From Rhizobium sp. TH135 (GTDB lineage: Bacteria > Pseudomonadota > Alphaproteobacteria > Rhizobiales > Rhizobiaceae), in the NCBI RefSeq assembly GCF_002855515.1, contig NZ_PKRP01000002.1, forward strand, positions 558,001-622,000: a DNA stretch of 64,000 nt. The letters run 5' to 3'. This document shows positions 54,421-62,044 of this stretch, one piece after another. A program made the translations under genes and the position numbers. Below the pieces are notes generated by a model. The model searched no databases and was not told the origin of the DNA. It saw nothing but the letters and a program-made list of their open reading frames with translations. Numbering within the stretch: position 1 is the first letter of the stretch; each line of letters begins with the position of its first letter.

Positions 54421-55146
54421 ATGAGTGCTGCCTGCGGCCATGACCACGCCCCTTTCGACGGCATGTCCGAGATCTATAAGCGCCGGCTCTGGCTGGTGAT
54501 CGGCATCAACGCCGCCATGTTTGCTGTCGAGATGACGGCGGGACAGCTCGCCCGTTCCCAGGCGCTGCAGGCCGACGCGCTGGATTTCTTTGCCGATGCC
54601 GTGACCTATGGCATCTCGCTCGCCGTCATCGGCGCGTCCTTGAAGACCCGCAGCATGGCTGCCGCCGCCAAGGGTGTCAGCCTCTTCCTGATGGGCCTCT
54701 GGGTCTTCGGCTCCACCATCTGGCGTGTCTTTCAGGGCGGCGTACCTGAGGCGCCGGTCATGGGAGTGATCGGCTTCCTGGCGCTCGCGGCCAATGTCGC
54801 AAGTGTTCTCTTGCTGATGTCCTACAAGGACGGCGATGCGAACGTCCGCTCTGTCTGGCTCTGCTCGCGCAATGATGCGATCGGCAATGTCATCGTCATG
54901 ATTGCCGCCGTCGGTGTCTGGGGCACAGCCACTGCTTGGCCCGACCTGATCGTCGCTGGCATCATGGCGGGTCTGTTCCTCAGCTCCTCGGTCCAGATCC
55001 TCTCTCAGAGCCTTGCCGAATGGCGCGCCGGCCAGCCGGTCACACTGTCCTCGTCCTGCTGCGGTGTAGGCGAGACGAGCCATGGACATGATCACGAGGG
55101 CCACGCGCACACTCACGAAGAGGCTTCAGATCACAAGCATGCTTGA
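54421..55146 (+). CDS. Cation diffusion facilitator-type metal efflux protein
   Basis: A 241-residue inner-membrane transporter with five to six helices and the metal-site pattern in helix 2, ALQADALDFFADAVTYGISL, matched by CSRNDAIGNVIVM in a later helix. The C-terminus has a Cys pair (SSSCCGVG) and a His-rich tail (HGHDHEGHAHTHEEASDHKH) that could bind Zn, Co or Ni. N-terminal CGHDH adds another site. It exchanges protons for metal. The ATG 54421 follows AGAAGG by nine bases; ATG 54412 is an alternative. Controlled by the divergent MerR gene. Confidence 0.88.
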   Translation: MSAACGHDHAPFDGMSEIYKRRLWLVIGINAAMFAVEMTAGQLARSQALQADALDFFADAVTYGISLAVIGASLKTRSMAAAAKGVSLFLMGLWVFGSTIWRVFQGGVPEAPVMGVIGFLALAANVASVLLLMSYKDGDANVRSVWLCSRNDAIGNVIVMIAAVGVWGTATAWPDLIVAGIMAGLFLSSSVQILSQSLAEWRAGQPVTLSSSCCGVGETSHGHDHEGHAHTHEEASDHKHA

Positions 55147-55164
55147 TAAGCCGATGGCTGTACG

Positions 55165-55205
55165 CAAGAAGGCCGGCCTGGCATCATGCCGGCCGGCCTT
55201 CTTGA
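55165..55205 (+). terminator. Strong hairpin after the cation efflux gene
   Basis: CAAGAAGGCCGGC at 55165-55177 pairs with GCCGGCCTTCTTG ending at 55205. It lies between the efflux stop and the convergent unknown gene and can serve both. Confidence 0.8.
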
Positions 55206-55218
55206 CCACATCGTCAGA

Positions 55219-55536
55219 TCAGAATTCCTGATAGGCCGAAGGGGATATTTCGTATTCCCGGTAAGCCGCCTCGACCGCCTGAATGCGCGAGGTGTCTTCA
55301 AGCCGGCTGCGGTTCTGGTTTGCGCTGATCTCGACCGCAGCCTTGCGCGACCCTTCAACCGTCCACAGTGCCGAGGCAAGCTGGTTGGAAAGAAGCGTGC
55401 TGGAGAAGGTGCTGGCACCGCTTGCGCGCGGGGCAGGTGTGTTTGCCGTTTCGGGTGCAGCATCCTCCGCGCCGACCGTGCTCGGCACGTGGCGGCTCTG
55501 ATACGAGTAGCTGCTTAAGCCGCTTTCGATCCTCAT
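55219..55536 (-). CDS. Small protein of unknown function behind a CtrA-type box
   Basis: A 105-residue soluble protein: Ser-rich N-terminus (MRIESGLSSYSYQSRHVPST), a Pro/Ala-rich stretch, then helical segments (TLLSNQLASALWTVEGSRKA and EDTSRIQAVEAAYREYEISP). GAGGTG precedes ATG 55536. There is no signal peptide or domain I recognise. A perfect TTAA-N7-TTAAC box lies 23-38 bases upstream, suggesting cell-cycle or motility control. Confidence 0.65.
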   Translation of the reverse strand: MRIESGLSSYSYQSRHVPSTVGAEDAAPETANTPAPRASGASTFSSTLLSNQLASALWTVEGSRKAAVEISANQNRSRLEDTSRIQAVEAAYREYEISPSAYQEF

Positions 55537-55558
55537 GGCGGACACCTCGGTTGAAGAA

Positions 55559-55574
55559 TTAACCTTTTGTTAAC
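55559..55574. promoter_or_regulatory. Perfect CtrA-type box, TTAA-N7-TTAAC
   Basis: TTAA (55559-55562), seven bases, TTAAC (55570-55574) on the plus strand; the gene it precedes is on the minus strand. So close to the start codon it could repress, or drive a nearly leaderless transcript. Confidence 0.5.
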
Positions 55575-55757
55575 CTTTCAACCTTGCGCGAAGCTTGCGT
55601 CCCGCATTGCGTCATGACGATTGGCCCTTGCGAAACGGCCCGAGTGAAAGTACGCGCGCCGAATCATGAGCTTGAGGCATCACTGTTTCAGGCATTGCCA
55701 AAGCAATGCCCAAAACACACCCGTTATTGCTTGGAGAATGTGATCGGCGTCACCGCC

Positions 55758-57866
55758 TCACATCTTCCCCGCCAGCTTGATCGCATAGGCATATTCAAAC
55801 GCGATTTCCTCCAGGCGCTGGAAACGTCCCGACTTGCCGCCATGGCCGGCGGCCATGTTGGTCTTCAGCAGGAACGGCCCGGCATCGGGAGCGGTGGCAC
55901 GCAGCCGCGCGATCCACTTGGTGGGCTCCCAATAGGTGACGCGCGGGTCGGTGAGGCCGGAGAGCGCGATGATCGGCGGATAGGCCTTGGCCTCGACGTT
56001 GTCGTAAGGGCTGTAGGCCGCGATCCAGCGATATTCCTCTTCCGACTCGATCGGATTGCCCCATTCCGGCCATTCCGGCGGGGTGAGCGGCAGCGTGTCG
56101 TCGAGCATGGTGTTCAAGACGTCGACGAAGGGCACAGCAGCGATGATCCCGGCAAACTTCTCTGGCGCCATGTTGGCAACCGCCCCCATTAGCATGCCAC
56201 CGGCCGATCCGCCTTCGGCGATGATCCGGTCGTAGGCGGTGAACTGCTCCTTCACCAGATGGTCGGCGGCCGAGATGAAGTCCTTGAAGGTGTTGACCTT
56301 CTTCTCCATCTTGCCGTCTTCATACCAGGAAAATCCCTTGTCCTTGCCGCCGCGGATATGGGCGATGGCATAGACGAAGCCCCGGTCCACCAGCGAGAGG
56401 CAATTGGTGTTGAAGCCGGCGGGAATGGTCATGCCATAGGCGCCATAGCCATAGAGCAGGCAGGGCGCGGAGCCGTCGAGCTTGGTGTCGCGACGATAGA
56501 GCAGGGTGACCGGCACCTTCTCGCCGTCATGGGCTTCGGCAAACACCCGGCGGGTGACATAGTCCTCCGGCTTGTGACCGGATGGCACTTCCTGGGTTTT
56601 CAAAAGCGTGCGCTCGCGCGTCGCCATATTGTAGTCGAACAGCTGCGAAGGCGTCGTCATTGAGGAATAGGAGAAGCGGATGACGTCTGTCTCGTATTCA
56701 GCAGCCCCCTGAAGCCCCAGCGAATAGGCTTCCTCGGCAAAGGCGATCGAATGCTCCTCGCCCGACGTGCGGTCGCGGATCATGATCACAGGCAGGCCTT
56801 CGCGGCGCTCCAGCCAGACGAGATGGCGGGCGAAAGCCATATGGTTGAGGATCAGCCGGCCCGGCTCGTGCGGCACGACCTCTTTCCAGTTCTCCCGGCC
56901 AGGAGCCGTCACCGGCGCCTCGACGATCTTGAAGTCCTTGGCATCGTCGGCGTTGGTCAGGATGTAGAAGACATCACCGCCTTCCGTCATCGAATACTCG
57001 ACGCCTTCCTCGCGCTCGGCGACCAGTTGGGGCTCAGCCGTCAGGTCCTTGGTCGAGAGCAGGCGGTATTCCGAGGTCTCGTGGTCGTGGATGTCGATAT
57101 AGATGAAGTCGTCGAGCAGCGAGCCGCCGACGCCCATGAAGAAACCGGGATCCTTCTCTTCGTAAACCAGGCGGTCGGAGGATTGCGGCTGACCCACGAT
57201 GTGGTGGAAGACCTTGGACGGCCGGTGATTCTCGTCCTGCAGGGTATAGAAAAAGCTCTTGCCATCAGGCGCCCAGACTCCACCGCCGGCGGTGTTTTCC
57301 AGCACGTCGTCGAGATCCTGCTTGGTAGCGAGATCGCGGATACGCAGCGTGTAGTATTCCGAGCCCTTGTCGTCATAGCCCCAGATGCCAAAAGCGTGGT
57401 CGCTCGTATGGTCGATGCCGGACAAGCGGAAATAATCCTTGCCGACAGCCTCCTTGTCGCCGTCGAGCAGCAGGTCGCGGATTGTCTCGTCCTTCGGGCT
57501 GCCGTCGCGGGGAATACGGAAATAGCGCGGCTGCTCTCCCCCGGTGACGAAAGCCGAGCCATAGGCAAAGGGGCCGTCCTTCATTGGGATCGACGAGTCG
57601 TCTTCCTTGATGCGTCCCTTCATCTCGGCAAAGAGCTGGCCCTGCAGCTCTTTCGTGTCAGCCATCGCCGCTTCCATGTAGCCGTTCTCGGCTTCCAGGT
57701 ATGAGCGGATTTCCGGGTCAAGGATCGAGGTATCCTTGAACATCGCCTGCCAGTTGTCGGCGCGCAGCCAGGCATAATCGTCCGTGCGTGTGACGCCGTG
57801 ACGGGTATCGGAAACGGGCTTCTTGGCGACGACGGGCGGGGAGGGCAGGTTCTTGAAGACGGACAA
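55758..57866 (-). CDS. ptrB: Oligopeptidase B (S9A prolyl oligopeptidase family)
   Basis: A 702-residue serine peptidase that cleaves short peptides, in bacteria usually after Arg or Lys. An N-terminal seven-bladed propeller (about 1-410) is followed by the alpha/beta hydrolase domain with the triad S554 (GGSAGG), D640 (LTDPRV) and H675 (AAGHGGKSGR). I chose the TTG at 57866 (MSVFKNLPSPP) because GGAAGGA lies just before it; an ATG 27 bases upstream lacks a ribosome site. No signal peptide, so cytoplasmic or periplasmic location without Sec is unclear. It is followed upstream by a class IV aminotransferase. Confidence 0.92.
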   Translation of the reverse strand: MSVFKNLPSPPVVAKKPVSDTRHGVTRTDDYAWLRADNWQAMFKDTSILDPEIRSYLEAENGYMEAAMADTKELQGQLFAEMKGRIKEDDSSIPMKDGPFAYGSAFVTGGEQPRYFRIPRDGSPKDETIRDLLLDGDKEAVGKDYFRLSGIDHTSDHAFGIWGYDDKGSEYYTLRIRDLATKQDLDDVLENTAGGGVWAPDGKSFFYTLQDENHRPSKVFHHIVGQPQSSDRLVYEEKDPGFFMGVGGSLLDDFIYIDIHDHETSEYRLLSTKDLTAEPQLVAEREEGVEYSMTEGGDVFYILTNADDAKDFKIVEAPVTAPGRENWKEVVPHEPGRLILNHMAFARHLVWLERREGLPVIMIRDRTSGEEHSIAFAEEAYSLGLQGAAEYETDVIRFSYSSMTTPSQLFDYNMATRERTLLKTQEVPSGHKPEDYVTRRVFAEAHDGEKVPVTLLYRRDTKLDGSAPCLLYGYGAYGMTIPAGFNTNCLSLVDRGFVYAIAHIRGGKDKGFSWYEDGKMEKKVNTFKDFISAADHLVKEQFTAYDRIIAEGGSAGGMLMGAVANMAPEKFAGIIAAVPFVDVLNTMLDDTLPLTPPEWPEWGNPIESEEEYRWIAAYSPYDNVEAKAYPPIIALSGLTDPRVTYWEPTKWIARLRATAPDAGPFLLKTNMAAGHGGKSGRFQRLEEIAFEYAYAIKLAGKM

Positions 57867-57966
57867 GGGATATCCTTCCGGGAATGGAAACATTCAGCTT
57901 AGCGAGAGATAGAGAGGCGAGGGGCCGCGATCAAGCGGCCCAGAGGGGAAGGGCGGCGCGTGCCGA

Positions 57967-58854
57967 TCAGCCGTCTGTGCCGGCCGTCGACTTTGCCCAG
58001 TCCATGTAAAGGTCCAGCGCCTTGCGCGTGACGGGGCCTTCCTGGAATTGCGCGTCGTCGAGCCGCGTCACAGGCACCACCTTGGAATAATTGCCGGTCT
58101 GGAAGATCTCGTCGGCATTCATGAAGTCTTCGACCGAAAGGGTTGCCTCGCGCACCTCGAAGCCCGCCTCGCGCAGCAGCCCCATGACGCGGGCACGCGT
58201 GATGCCGGCGAGGAAGGTGCGGTTGGCAGCGGGCGTGTAGACGACGCCATCCTTCACCATGAAGACGTTGGAGGAGGCAGTCTCGACCACGTTTCCATTC
58301 ATGTCGCGCACCAGCGCATTGTCGAAGCCGCGTTTGCGCGCATCGATGATCATGCGGCCGGAATTCGGATAGAGGCTGCCGGTCTTGGCATCGGTCATCG
58401 CGCATTCCGGCGTCGGACGGCGGAAGGGCGACAGGGTAAGAGAGGAAGGCTTCGCGGTGTGCATCGGCGCTTCGAAGAGGCAGAGCGCAAACCGTGTCGA
58501 TTCCGGATCGGCCGCAACCACCGAGCCCATCTGGCCGTGTTCTGCCCAATACATCGGCTTGATATAGATCGCCGTCTTGCCGTCGAACTTGGCGATGCCC
58601 TCCCAGGCAAGGCGTTCGATCTCTTCAGCTGCCATGACCGCCTTCATGCCCATGTTTTCGGCCGAGCGGTTGACGCGCTGGCAATGCAGGTCGAGATCGG
58701 GCGCGATGCCGTCGAACCAGCGTGCCCCGTCAAACACCGTCGAGCCCAGCCACATGGCGTGCGACACGGGGCCGATCAGCGGCGGGTTGCCGGTAAACCA
58801 GTCTCCATCCACATAGGTGAAGGTGGGTGTGCGGGCAGATGTGTCGACGGCCAT
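57967..58854 (-). CDS. Branched-chain amino acid aminotransferase (class IV)
   Basis: A 295-residue PLP-dependent fold-type IV aminotransferase. The PLP lysine is K157 in MTDAKTGSLYPNSG; the cofactor region ETASSNVFMV and the later GITRARV are standard. It transfers amino groups between branched-chain amino acids and 2-oxoglutarate, though D-amino acid transaminase or aminodeoxychorismate lyase share the fold; the N-terminal pattern (WLGSTVFDGARWFDG) favours the BCAT group. ATG 58854 has a plain upstream. It lies 101 bases upstream of ptrB. Confidence 0.88.
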   Translation of the reverse strand: MAVDTSARTPTFTYVDGDWFTGNPPLIGPVSHAMWLGSTVFDGARWFDGIAPDLDLHCQRVNRSAENMGMKAVMAAEEIERLAWEGIAKFDGKTAIYIKPMYWAEHGQMGSVVAADPESTRFALCLFEAPMHTAKPSSLTLSPFRRPTPECAMTDAKTGSLYPNSGRMIIDARKRGFDNALVRDMNGNVVETASSNVFMVKDGVVYTPAANRTFLAGITRARVMGLLREAGFEVREATLSVEDFMNADEIFQTGNYSKVVPVTRLDDAQFQEGPVTRKALDLYMDWAKSTAGTDG

Positions 58855-59159
58855 GATGGTCTCCTATTCTCGTTGCTTTGCAGCAAAGTCGCAGCCGGCG
58901 GCGAGGTCAAGGCGAAACACGCCATGGAAACACGAATCCGCAGACAAGAGGGGCCGCAGACCGAAAAAATCCCGATTTCGACGTAAATCCAGAAACTTGC
59001 CTGATGGACCGATCAGAGTGGCTGATGGTGTTGCCTGTTTATTGCCGACAGGGCAGGCGGCGACGTGGTTAAAGTTCCCGTAACGCATTTCTGAAATATT
59101 GAACGAAGATGAAGTCGTGATCTGCGGGTCATGTGTTCTGCGTTTTCTTGGGGGTCATC
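58855..59159. other. Intergenic region between the aminotransferase and the MipA/OmpV gene
   Basis: A 305-base divergent spacer. No gene is visible. A TTAA-N7-GTAAC stretch near 59069-59084 is a weak, imperfect CtrA-like site. I could not assign -35/-10 pairs. Confidence 0.4.
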
Positions 59160-59957
59160 ATGAACAAGGTGCGTCTCGTCGCCCTTCTTGCCGCGTCGAC
59201 TGCGGTTATATCTTCGCCAGTACACGCTGAAGGCTTCTTCTCCGGCAACTGGTATGTGACGCTCGGTGGCGCCGGCATCTCGGCCCCGACCTTCGAAGGC
59301 GCCAAGGACAACAAGTTCTTCTTCTCGCCGATCATTTCGGTCGGTCGCGGCGGCGCGCCGCGCTTCTCCTCGCGCAACGACAATCCGAGCTTTGCGATCT
59401 ACGACACGGACGTGCTGCGCGCCGGTGTTGTCGGCAAGTTCCTGCCCGGCCGCGACGATGGCACGGACGACGCCCTGCGCGGCCTCTCCGAAGTTAAATG
59501 GGGCGGTGAACTCGGCGGCTTCGTCGATGTCTATGTCACCGACTGGATGCGTGCCCGCGGCGAACTGCGCCAGGGCATCCGCGCCCATGATGGCCTCGTC
59601 GCCGATATCGCGGTCGATGCCTTCACCGATATCGCCCCCAATCTGCGCGTCTCCGCCGGCCCGCGCATGACCTTTGCCACCAGCGGCTATACGGACGCCT
59701 ATTACGGCGTGAACGCAGCGGAATCCGCTGCCTCCGGCCTCAGCCAGTATGATCCCGATGGCGGCATCACCTCTTACGGTGCCGGCGGTGCGATCACCTG
59801 GGATGCCACCGACAAGATCTCGATGAGCGCCTTTACCGAATACAAGCGCCTCTCAGGTCCGGCTGCCGATTCGAGCCTCGTCGAAGAGCGGGGCTCCAAG
59901 AACCAGCTGATGTTCGGCGTCTCCGCCAGCTACAAGTTCGGCGTCAGCTTCGACTGA
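59160..59957 (+). CDS. MipA/OmpV family outer-membrane protein
   Basis: A 265-residue beta-barrel protein with a signal peptide (MNKVRLVALLAASTAVISSP, cleavage near VHA/EG, about residue 23). The mature protein has alternating hydrophobic strands and ends in Phe-Asp (KFGVSFD), and carries NWYVTLGGAGISAPTFEGAK typical of MipA/OmpV. The family includes outer-membrane scaffold or porin-like proteins; a role for this copy is not known. ATG 59160 follows GGGGTC. Confidence 0.88.
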   Translation: MNKVRLVALLAASTAVISSPVHAEGFFSGNWYVTLGGAGISAPTFEGAKDNKFFFSPIISVGRGGAPRFSSRNDNPSFAIYDTDVLRAGVVGKFLPGRDDGTDDALRGLSEVKWGGELGGFVDVYVTDWMRARGELRQGIRAHDGLVADIAVDAFTDIAPNLRVSAGPRMTFATSGYTDAYYGVNAAESAASGLSQYDPDGGITSYGAGGAITWDATDKISMSAFTEYKRLSGPAADSSLVEERGSKNQLMFGVSASYKFGVSFD

Positions 59958-60037
59958 CGAAAGGCCGCAGCCGATTTTCGAGCCGGGAGGGCAGGGGGCA
60001 GTTTTCTTGGCCCCGCCCATGCTCTATCAACAGGGGC

Positions 60038-60991
60038 ATGAGCACCGCCGATCCGAACATCGATCGCGTCATCGACGCGCCCTCTGACAATTTCGTCTAT
60101 CGCATCCTGCCGCGATGGCTCTGGCCGCATGCCCAGCTTGCCCGCTGGGATCGCCCGATCGGCTGGCAGCTATTGATGTGGCCTTGTTTCTGGTCTTCAG
60201 CACTGGCTGCCAACGTTCTCGCGGCCGAAGGCCGATTGAATCTCGCGCTCTTCGCCTTCCACCTTTTCCTGTTTTTTGTCGGTTCGGTCGCCATGCGCGG
60301 CGCCGGCTGCACCTATAACGACCTCGTCGACCACGACATCGACAATCTGGTGGCCCGCACGCGGTCACGCCCGCTGCCGTCAGGCCGCATCTCGCGCCGC
60401 AATGCAAAGATCTTCATGGTCGTGCAATCGCTGGTCGGGCTCGCCGTGCTGCTCTGCTTCAACGGTTTCTCGATCCTGCTCGGCATCTTGTCGCTTGCCA
60501 TCGTCGCGATCTATCCCTTCGCCAAGCGCTTCACCGACTGGCCGCAATTCTTCCTCGGCCTTGCCTTTTCCTGGGGTGGATTGATGGGCTGGGCCGGACT
60601 TCACGGCAATCTCTCGCTGGCCGCGATCCTGGTCTATGTCGGGGCGGTTGCCTGGACGATCGGTTATGACACGATCTACGCCCATCAGGACCGCGAGGAC
60701 GATGCACTGGTCGGTGTGCGCTCGACAGCACGGCTCTTCGATCGCGACACCAAGATCTGGCTCACCGGTCTCTATGGCCTGACGCTGGTTTTGCTGGTGT
60801 CCGCAGTCATTGTCGCCGGTGCCGCCTGGCCCGCGATTGCAGGCCTGCTGGTGGCCGGTGCCCTCTTTGCCTGGCAGATCAAGGTCCTGGATATCGACGA
60901 CGGCGCCCAGTGCCTTGCGCTGTTCAAGTCCAACAATCGCGTCGGCCTGATCATTTTTCTCGGGCTTGTCGCGGCCATCCCTTTCGCCTGA
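60038..60991 (+). CDS. ubiA: 4-hydroxybenzoate polyprenyltransferase
   Basis: Attaches the polyprenyl tail to 4-hydroxybenzoate in ubiquinone synthesis, in the inner membrane. The 317-residue protein has about eight helices and the first Asp-rich motif YNDLVDHDIDNLVARTRSRP (N94, D95, D98), with the second one in YAHQDREDDALVGVRSTA. The prenyl donor would come from the synthase at 23-24 kb. A hairpin lies after it. DUF6101 is convergent. Confidence 0.94.
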   Translation: MSTADPNIDRVIDAPSDNFVYRILPRWLWPHAQLARWDRPIGWQLLMWPCFWSSALAANVLAAEGRLNLALFAFHLFLFFVGSVAMRGAGCTYNDLVDHDIDNLVARTRSRPLPSGRISRRNAKIFMVVQSLVGLAVLLCFNGFSILLGILSLAIVAIYPFAKRFTDWPQFFLGLAFSWGGLMGWAGLHGNLSLAAILVYVGAVAWTIGYDTIYAHQDREDDALVGVRSTARLFDRDTKIWLTGLYGLTLVLLVSAVIVAGAAWPAIAGLLVAGALFAWQIKVLDIDDGAQCLALFKSNNRVGLIIFLGLVAAIPFA

Positions 60992-61070
60992 TCTCTCTTC
61001 AGGTCGCGCTAATAAGCTGGGTGCGCTCGTGTCATTTCGGCACGGCTGTCTGCAAAAGACCCTCAAAAGC

Positions 61071-61100
61071 AGAGGCCCGGAAGTCGCCTTCCGGGCCTCT
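61071..61100. terminator. Hairpin between ubiA and DUF6101
   Basis: AGAGGCCCGGAAG (61071-61083) pairs perfectly with CTTCCGGGCCTCT (61088-61100) around TCGC, between convergent stops. A 13-bp stem; the plus-strand end continues TTGCATG. Confidence 0.8.
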
Positions 61101-61124
61101 TGCATGTCCAGTCCTGGGACAGGA

Positions 61125-61697
61125 TCAGTTTCTTGCGATGATTTCCTTTCCGGAAATCTTCATGGTTACACCGAGCTTGCCGGTCGTGCGGCGAACCAGG
61201 AAGCGCGGACGGCGCTCTGCGAAATAGGAATGGCGGCGACGCGGCTGCGTCTCCTTGGTGCGAACCTCGCCAAGATGCTCTTCGAGCGGGCGGGCAACAC
61301 CATCGGCTTCCACCATCAGCATGGGGATCCGGAAGGCATCAGCCCAGCCGCGCCAGTCGGCGGCGATGTCGCAGAGATCGTGGGCGACGAGCAGCGGAAT
61401 GCAGAGATCCGGGTCCTCGTGATGCAGTTCGAGCGTCACGGTGACTTCGCCGTCGCCGTGGTCGATGGCACGCGCAGCAACGCCCTTGAAGGCGCGGGCC
61501 GGAAGAGCGAAGGAAAGCGGCAGTCCGCTGCCGGGAAGGATCTTGCGCAGAACGGCGCCGCGCTCGTCAATCGTGATCGTGACGTCGCCCAGCGCACCGC
61601 GCAATGCGTAAGTAACCTGCTGGGGGAACCGCGACGGATCCAGACGCAGAGTGGCGCCGGCCCATGCTGGCTTCAAAACGGTGTTCGTCATCTTCAT
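61125..61697 (-). CDS. DUF6101 family protein
   Basis: A 190-residue soluble protein with the DUF6101 pattern as I know it from rhizobia: LRLDPSRFPQQVTYALR near the start, LPLSFALPARAFKGVAARAI, and a basic C-terminal tail (RRRHSYFAERRPRFLVRRTT). The name is by family resemblance; no function is known. AAGGG precedes the ATG at 61697. It is divergent from the DUF1217 protein gene. Confidence 0.75.
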   Translation of the reverse strand: MKMTNTVLKPAWAGATLRLDPSRFPQQVTYALRGALGDVTITIDERGAVLRKILPGSGLPLSFALPARAFKGVAARAIDHGDGEVTVTLELHHEDPDLCIPLLVAHDLCDIAADWRGWADAFRIPMLMVEADGVARPLEEHLGEVRTKETQPRRRHSYFAERRPRFLVRRTTGKLGVTMKISGKEIIARN

Positions 61698-62044
61698 GCT
61701 ACCCTTGTTTTACCCGAGAGCGCGTCATGTGCTCGTCTGTTCGGGACTTTTCGTCCTCTGTGGGTTGGAACATAGCCAGCCGCTGTTGGAGACAGCTTAA
61801 AAGATGCGGTAAAGAAAACCTTGCGCAGTCAAATGGTTAGTTTTGTCGTACCGGTCACGGTTTCAAAATGGTGAAATATGACGAGGGCCTGTTCCATCCC
61901 GAAACGATAAAGGGCTGACGAGGGCCAAAGGCGCCGATCGGGCGCCAGACCGACCCTTTGCTTCTTCATGATTTCATAAAGCTTGAGGCAAGGATTTCGC
62001 GTCATACTGTGATTCGCGCGCGTTCCGTCCTGCAGGGAAATCTG
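61698..62044. other. Intergenic region before the DUF1217 gene
   Basis: A 347-base divergent spacer without a gene. I looked for GGAAC-N18-TT, sigma-54 and CtrA motifs; a GGAAC at about 61768 lacks a matching -10. An inverted repeat GGCGCCGATCGGGCGCC lies near 61930-61946. No clear promoter assigned. Confidence 0.4.

Noticed and set aside
59069..59084. CtrA-like box near the MipA/OmpV gene
   Set aside because: TTAA-N7-GTAAC has a mismatch in a core position; too weak to claim.
61767..61795. EcfG-type promoter before the DUF1217 gene
   Set aside because: GGAAC is present but no TT occurs at the required spacing.
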